64,000 bases of DNA from Bacillus weihaiensis (GTDB taxonomy: Bacteria; Bacillota; Bacilli; Bacillales; Bacillaceae), in assembly GCF_001889165.1 (NCBI RefSeq), contig NZ_CP016020.1:3322501-3386500 (forward strand), given 5' to 3'. The position numbers and the translations under genes were made by a program. A model generated the notes under the pieces. That model was given only the letters and a program-made list of their open reading frames with translations. It had not been told where the DNA came from and searched no databases. Of this stretch, positions 60,379-64,000 are shown piece by piece (within the stretch, counting starts at the first letter, position 1; every line of letters starts with the position of its first letter).

Positions 60379-60540
60379 TTAAAGAAGGTTTCGGCACTCG
60401 GCAATACATTCCTCTAAGTCTTTAACAGCATGCTGCATTCTTTGCTTTGATTGCTCATGTGCTTTACCAATCGCATTATTTAAATGAGTTAATGCACTTT
60501 CGCATTCTGAAATACATTCTTGAAGATCTGCTTTATTCAT
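60379..60540 (-). CDS. 53-residue helical miniprotein with two CxxxC motifs
   Basis: ATG 60540 has AAGGAGTG upstream. The product looks like a helical hairpin: LQECISECESALTHLNNAI, a short turn, then HAVKDLEECIAECRNLL. The two CxxxC motifs lie at opposite ends of the sequence and would come together in a hairpin, forming a four-Cys site. Its place among Csp and DUF305 genes suggests metal binding; that is inference. I do not recognise a named family. Confidence 0.75.
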   Translation of the reverse strand: MNKADLQECISECESALTHLNNAIGKAHEQSKQRMQHAVKDLEECIAECRNLL

Positions 60541-60597
60541 TAAAAACACTCCTTGAATCTTATTTTCACAGGAGTATTTTCCACAATTATGATTATT

Positions 60598-60897
60598 TTA
60601 TCCTTTAGTCTCGCTATAGCCTTTACTTAAAACAATTCTCCTATCTTCTATGTTTAGAATTGCTTTAAACTTCATTTCAGATGTTATTTTGCAAATTCTC
60701 CTTATTTCAACTGGAATATGAAGTGTCCCCCTATTACTTAGTATGCATTGATTTTCTTTTTCGCATGCTTCTTTAGCCAATATAATTGCTTTATTATCCA
60801 CAAAAATATAGATATTATCACCTGGTTCGAGATTTATGTCTTTTCTGATACAATTTGGGAGATAGACTTGTCCCGATTTAGTTAGTTTTAATTGCAT
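60598..60897 (-). CDS. AbrB/SpoVT-like protein with two tandem domains
   Basis: The 99-residue protein (ATG 60897, GAGGTGG upstream) contains two swapped-hairpin-like units: LKLTKSGQVYLPNCIRKDIN with LEPGDNIYIFV, and LSNRGTLHIPVEIRRICKI with LNIEDRRIVLSKG. Each resembles an AbrB DNA-binding beta-hairpin element (signal, bind to operator DNA as a swapped dimer). Having both in one chain suggests a pseudo-dimer. It is divergent from the histidine kinase gene, with an inverted repeat between them. Three Cys residues occur. Confidence 0.75.
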   Translation of the reverse strand: MQLKLTKSGQVYLPNCIRKDINLEPGDNIYIFVDNKAIILAKEACEKENQCILSNRGTLHIPVEIRRICKITSEMKFKAILNIEDRRIVLSKGYSETKG

Positions 60898-60947
60898 TGA
60901 AACCACCTCTAAAACAAAGGTTTTTTTCATGATAATAAAAAATTATG

Positions 60948-61006
60948 GAGAAAATTTGCATTTTTAAGTAATTCAATAAAAAAGCAACAAATCTGCAAAT
61001 TTTCTC
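60948..61006. promoter_or_regulatory. Long perfect inverted repeat in a divergent intergenic region
   Basis: GAGAAAATTTGCA (60948-60960) and TGCAAATTTTCTC (60994-61006), 13 bp each with a 33-bp spacer, lie between the divergent AbrB-like gene and the two-component operon. The symmetry suggests an operator for a dimeric regulator acting on both promoters, perhaps the response regulator or the AbrB-like protein. Confidence 0.7.
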
Positions 61007-61054
61007 AACAATTTCCCATTACAATAATCTTATAAAGATAAAAAGGTGTAGTTT

Positions 61055-62458
61055 ATGAAAATTTCAATCAAACTTGGTCTTTGGTTTTTTATCTGTATTT
61101 TTATCATTGAAGCATCTTCCATGTTCTTCTTACATCGTAATGTTGTACATTCTCTTGTTAATGAAGAGTTGGACTCATTAAAATCACGTGGAAATAGTCA
61201 TAGTGATGTTTTAGATATATCATACGATGAATTGACGTTACATCATATTCAAATTATGGAGACAGGAACAGATACAGAAGTTGTCATAACCGATGAGGTT
61301 GGGAAAATAATGATTTCATCTAAACCCATAGATGATGTGATGGACAAAATCTTAACAAGAAATAGCGTTGACCTAGATGCTCCGAATGAAGGTCTAATCC
61401 TACAAGCAGATTGGCAAAATGAACAATATATTTCTACCGTCTCCTCATTTAAGGGTCCGAAAGGAGATATTGGTTATGTTTACATGTTCAAAAGTACGGA
61501 CCAAATACAAAGGTTTATTTCACGATTAAATGAACATTTTATCTTAGCTTCAGTGCTCATTTTATTTTTCATGTTGATTACCATATTCTTTTTATCAAAA
61601 GCTCTTACAAAACCATTATTATCAATGAAGGAAGCGACCAGAAAAATAAGCAAAGGTGATTTTTCAGTTTCTTTACCAAAGACTACAAATGATGAAATTG
61701 GTGAGTTATCAACTTCTATTCAAAAACTTGCAAACGACTTAAACTATTTAAAAAAAGAGAGAACCGGGTTCTTAGCGAGTATTTCTCATGAACTACGTAC
61801 TCCTCTTACCTACATTAAAGGTTATACAGATATTGCTAGAAGAGAAAACTTATCCGAAAAAGACCGTCTTAGTTATTTAAATATTATTTATGAAGAAGCT
61901 AACCATGTTGGTGACCTTCTAAAAGAATTATTTGATTTAGCTAAAATGGATCAAAATACTTTTACTATCTCTAAGGAAAAAGTGAAAATTGGCTCATTCA
62001 TGTACTCCATTTTTCAAAAAATAAAGCCAGCTTTCGATAGTAAAGGAGTTACACTTGAATTGGTTTGTAAAATCAATACTGTTGTAGATATTGATCCTAT
62101 TAGGTTTGAACAGGTCTTATTAAATTTATTGGATAATGCTTTAAAATACTCTGATACCCACACTTTGACTACAATTGTAATAACAAACGAAGGGAATTTG
62201 GTAAAGATATTTGTCAAAGATCAAGGCATAGGGATTCCTGCTGAAGATTTACCATATATCTTTGAACGTTTATATAGAGTGGATAAATCTCGTTCCAGGC
62301 TAACAGGGGGTTACGGATTAGGATTATCCATAGTTAAAGAAATAGTAGATGCTCACGGTGGAAACATTACGGTAGAAAGTCAATTAAATAAAGGTACATG
62401 CTTTAGGATTACACTGAAAGGACTTTATGATGACAACAGTTTTGTTAATAGACGATGA
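61055..62458 (+). CDS. Sensor histidine kinase
   Basis: The 467-residue kinase has an N-terminal helix (about 6-25), an extracellular sensor region to about 162, a second helix (163-185), a HAMP domain (ALTKPLLSMKEATRKISKGD), the phospho-acceptor box FLASISHELRTPLTYIKGY, and the ATPase boxes QVLLNLLDNALKYSD, VKDQGIGIP and GGYGLGLSIV. The signal is unknown; the surrounding copper/metal genes suggest metal or envelope stress. Its 3' end overlaps the response regulator gene by 29 bp. Confidence 0.95.
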   Translation: MKISIKLGLWFFICIFIIEASSMFFLHRNVVHSLVNEELDSLKSRGNSHSDVLDISYDELTLHHIQIMETGTDTEVVITDEVGKIMISSKPIDDVMDKILTRNSVDLDAPNEGLILQADWQNEQYISTVSSFKGPKGDIGYVYMFKSTDQIQRFISRLNEHFILASVLILFFMLITIFFLSKALTKPLLSMKEATRKISKGDFSVSLPKTTNDEIGELSTSIQKLANDLNYLKKERTGFLASISHELRTPLTYIKGYTDIARRENLSEKDRLSYLNIIYEEANHVGDLLKELFDLAKMDQNTFTISKEKVKIGSFMYSIFQKIKPAFDSKGVTLELVCKINTVVDIDPIRFEQVLLNLLDNALKYSDTHTLTTIVITNEGNLVKIFVKDQGIGIPAEDLPYIFERLYRVDKSRSRLTGGYGLGLSIVKEIVDAHGGNITVESQLNKGTCFRITLKGLYDDNSFVNRR

Positions 62459-63116
62459 GCAAAGAATGCTCGATTTATTATCCTTATATATAGAACCTTA
62501 TGGATATACGTGTTTTAAGAAGAACTCTGGTCCTGAAGGCATAGAATTTTTGCAATACAAAAAAGTCGATATTGTTATTCTTGATATCATGATGCCTGAA
62601 ATGGACGGATGGACAACCTGTGAAAAAATAAGAGAAATATCTGATGTACCAATCATCATGTTAACGGCAAGAAATGAAAAGGAAGATATCGTTAAAGGAT
62701 TAAAAAAAGGTGCTGATGATTATTTGGTCAAACCATTTAATGAAGAAGAATTGTTATCACGTATAGAAGCGATTATGAGGAGAACCAGCAGGACTTCTCA
62801 TTCTGAAAATATCATCAGATTTGAAGGTTTGTTAATAAATCAATCTACGTATCAGGTTACATTTCAGAAGAAAGAAATCGTACTTACACCAAAGGAATAT
62901 GCATTACTTAGCTTATTTTTAGAAAACCAAAATAAAGTATTTTCACGAGAACATTTACTCTCAACCATATGGGGGCTAAAAGCTGAAACAGAGGATCGAA
63001 CTATTGATTCGCATATACGGAACATGAGAGAAAAGCTACGACAAGCTAACTTTCCAGTAGGACAATATTTAAAAACTGTTTGGGGAGTTGGCTATAAATG
63101 GATCTCTAGTAACTAA
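62430..63116 (+). CDS. OmpR-family response regulator
   Basis: The 228-residue protein has a receiver domain (VLLIDDEQRML, phosphorylated Asp in VDIVILDIMMPEMDGWTT, the conserved Lys in VKPFNEEELLSR) and an OmpR-type winged-helix domain (LTPKEYALLSLFLENQNKVF, then DRTIDSHIRNMREKLR). It is the cognate partner of the overlapping kinase. The two adjacent ATG codons at 62427 and 62430 are both possible starts. It probably controls genes to the right, such as the lipoprotein that follows. Confidence 0.95.
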   Translation: MTTVLLIDDEQRMLDLLSLYIEPYGYTCFKKNSGPEGIEFLQYKKVDIVILDIMMPEMDGWTTCEKIREISDVPIIMLTARNEKEDIVKGLKKGADDYLVKPFNEEELLSRIEAIMRRTSRTSHSENIIRFEGLLINQSTYQVTFQKKEIVLTPKEYALLSLFLENQNKVFSREHLLSTIWGLKAETEDRTIDSHIRNMREKLRQANFPVGQYLKTVWGVGYKWISSN

Positions 63117-63143
63117 TCAAAAAGTAGGAGGTATTGTTGTAAT

Positions 63144-64000
63144 AATGATAAAAAAGATATCTTCATTTTTTCTAATAAGTATATTATTAACTGCTTGCTC
63201 GCAGGGAGAAAATGAACAGACAACGAATAAAGATTCAGAATTATACAATGAAGTAAAAGGCGAAAAAATTGAACATATACACGGTATTGGCTATGCAGGA
63301 AATAAAAATGAATTGTATCTGGCTTCACATGATGGATTATTAAGATTCTCAAATGAAAAGTGGTTTAAAATAACCGAAAATAAACATGACTACATGGGTT
63401 TCCAAGCAACTGATGAAGGATTCTATTCAAGTGGACACCCTGAACATGGATCTGATTTAAAGAATCCTCTTGGGATAATAAAAAGTTCGGACGCAGGAAA
63501 AACAATGGACAAACTAGCTTTTTATGGGGAAACGGACTTTCATTATTTAGCGGCAGGTTATAAAAGTCATATGATCTATGTGATTAATGAATCAGCGAAT
63601 TCAAGTTTAAATAGTGGTTTTTATTATTCCAAAGATGAAGGTGAAAACTGGACACAAGGTAAGACGCAGGGGCTTTCATTTAATAATATTGGTAACATAG
63701 CCACTCACCCTACCAAAGCAAATATAGTAGGTATAGCCACAGATCAAGGTTTATATATTTCAAATGATCATGGTGATTCATTCTCTCTAGCGTCACAACC
63801 TCAGCCAGTAACAAGTGTTGAATTTAGAGAAAAATCCTTACTTTATTTTACTTTAAAAGGAGATAAGGTATCGCTTTATAGACAAGAACTAAGTAATGAA
63901 AAAGAAGAAACAATCCCTCTCCCAAATGAAGTGAATAGACAAAATCCTGTGATGTACATTTCATCTCATGCAGAAAAAGAAGAAGTGATGACTGTGGTTA
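63144..64000 (+). CDS. BNR-repeat lipoprotein (F510_1955-type glycosylhydrolase-like), 3' part outside window
   Basis: The first 285 residues are visible. A lipoprotein signal (SILLTAC, Cys17) is followed by IEHIHGIGYAGNKNELYLAS and several BNR/sialidase-like Asp-box repeats (KSSDAGKTM, YSKDEGENWTQ, ISNDHGDSFS), giving a beta-propeller. From memory, proteins annotated as F510_1955 family glycosylhydrolase have this form; true enzymatic activity is doubtful. AGGAGG lies 12 bases before ATG 63144. It follows the two-component genes by 27 bp and may be part of their regulon or operon. Confidence 0.85.

Overview
The window is AT-rich chromosomal DNA from an aerobic, endospore-forming, motile member of the Bacillaceae. 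Markers of spore formation are an alpha/beta-type SASP behind a sigma-G-like promoter, a GerA-type germinant receptor operon, YheC/YheD/YheE spore-coat-associated proteins, the sporulation checkpoint peptide Sda and a spoVR remnant. HemAT behind a textbook sigma-D promoter points to aerotaxis and flagella. I cannot name the species.

Layout. 1-4.7 kb: four tandem YheC/YheD ATP-grasp genes, yheE and a small gene. 4.75-5.1 kb: two unrelated interspersed repeats. 5.3-7.6 kb: a flavin monooxygenase/methyltransferase pair. 8.4-10.6 kb: a PucR-type regulator and the shared sugar-ABC ATPase MsmX. 11.2-11.65 kb: a SASP gene whose leader can fold into a cloverleaf. 11.8-15 kb: small and stress-related genes. 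15.2-24 kb: a guanidine-assimilation locus of two DUF1989 carboxyguanidine deiminase subunits, a guanidine/urea-type carboxylase, allophanate hydrolase and a permease, with two guanidine-I (ykkC) riboswitches. 24.1-28.1 kb: hemAT, two 21-bp minisatellite arrays and nhaC. 28.3-32.1 kb: a cobalamin riboswitch controlling class I ribonucleotide reductase. 32.5-38.1 kb: small genes, sda, UspA, a SulP carrier, HAD, DedA and YitT. 38.2-39.7 kb: a CarH-like B12-binding protein paired with a PAS-STAS protein. 39.8-40 kb: a third 21-bp array. 40.3-44.1 kb: an ECF sigma/anti-sigma locus with a sortase-anchored His-rich surface protein and a class F sortase. 44.4-48.1 kb: catalase, an oxidoreductase and a HAD phosphatase. 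48.1-49.6 kb: two more copies of the 120-bp repeat, an ArsR regulator and a Csp-type copper-storage protein. 50.2-54.2 kb: the gerA-type operon with a small D subunit. 54.3-58.2 kb: a phosphatase, an unexplained structured non-coding region and a cadA/arsR metal-efflux operon. 58.6-64 kb: a 5'-truncated spoVR, then a metal-themed stretch (second Csp protein, DUF305 protein, CxxxC miniprotein, AbrB-like protein, two-component system, BNR-repeat lipoprotein).

How the genes work together. The guanidine locus is a complete route from guanidine to ammonia and CO2, switched on by guanidine itself. The B12 riboswitch turns off the B12-independent reductase when B12 is available. The 40-44 kb locus looks like one regulon: an ECF factor, its membrane anti-sigma, a surface protein with a good ECF-like promoter, and the sortase likely to anchor it. 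The 48-64 kb part is enriched in metal handling (CadA, two ArsR proteins, two Csp proteins, DUF305, PCYCGC protein), and the broken spoVR marks a rearrangement point.

The most unusual items are the cloverleaf in the SASP leader, the three related 21-bp arrays that share a downstream tail motif, the putative B12-photoreceptor/STAS pair, and the duplicated His-rich surface domain under its own ECF factor.
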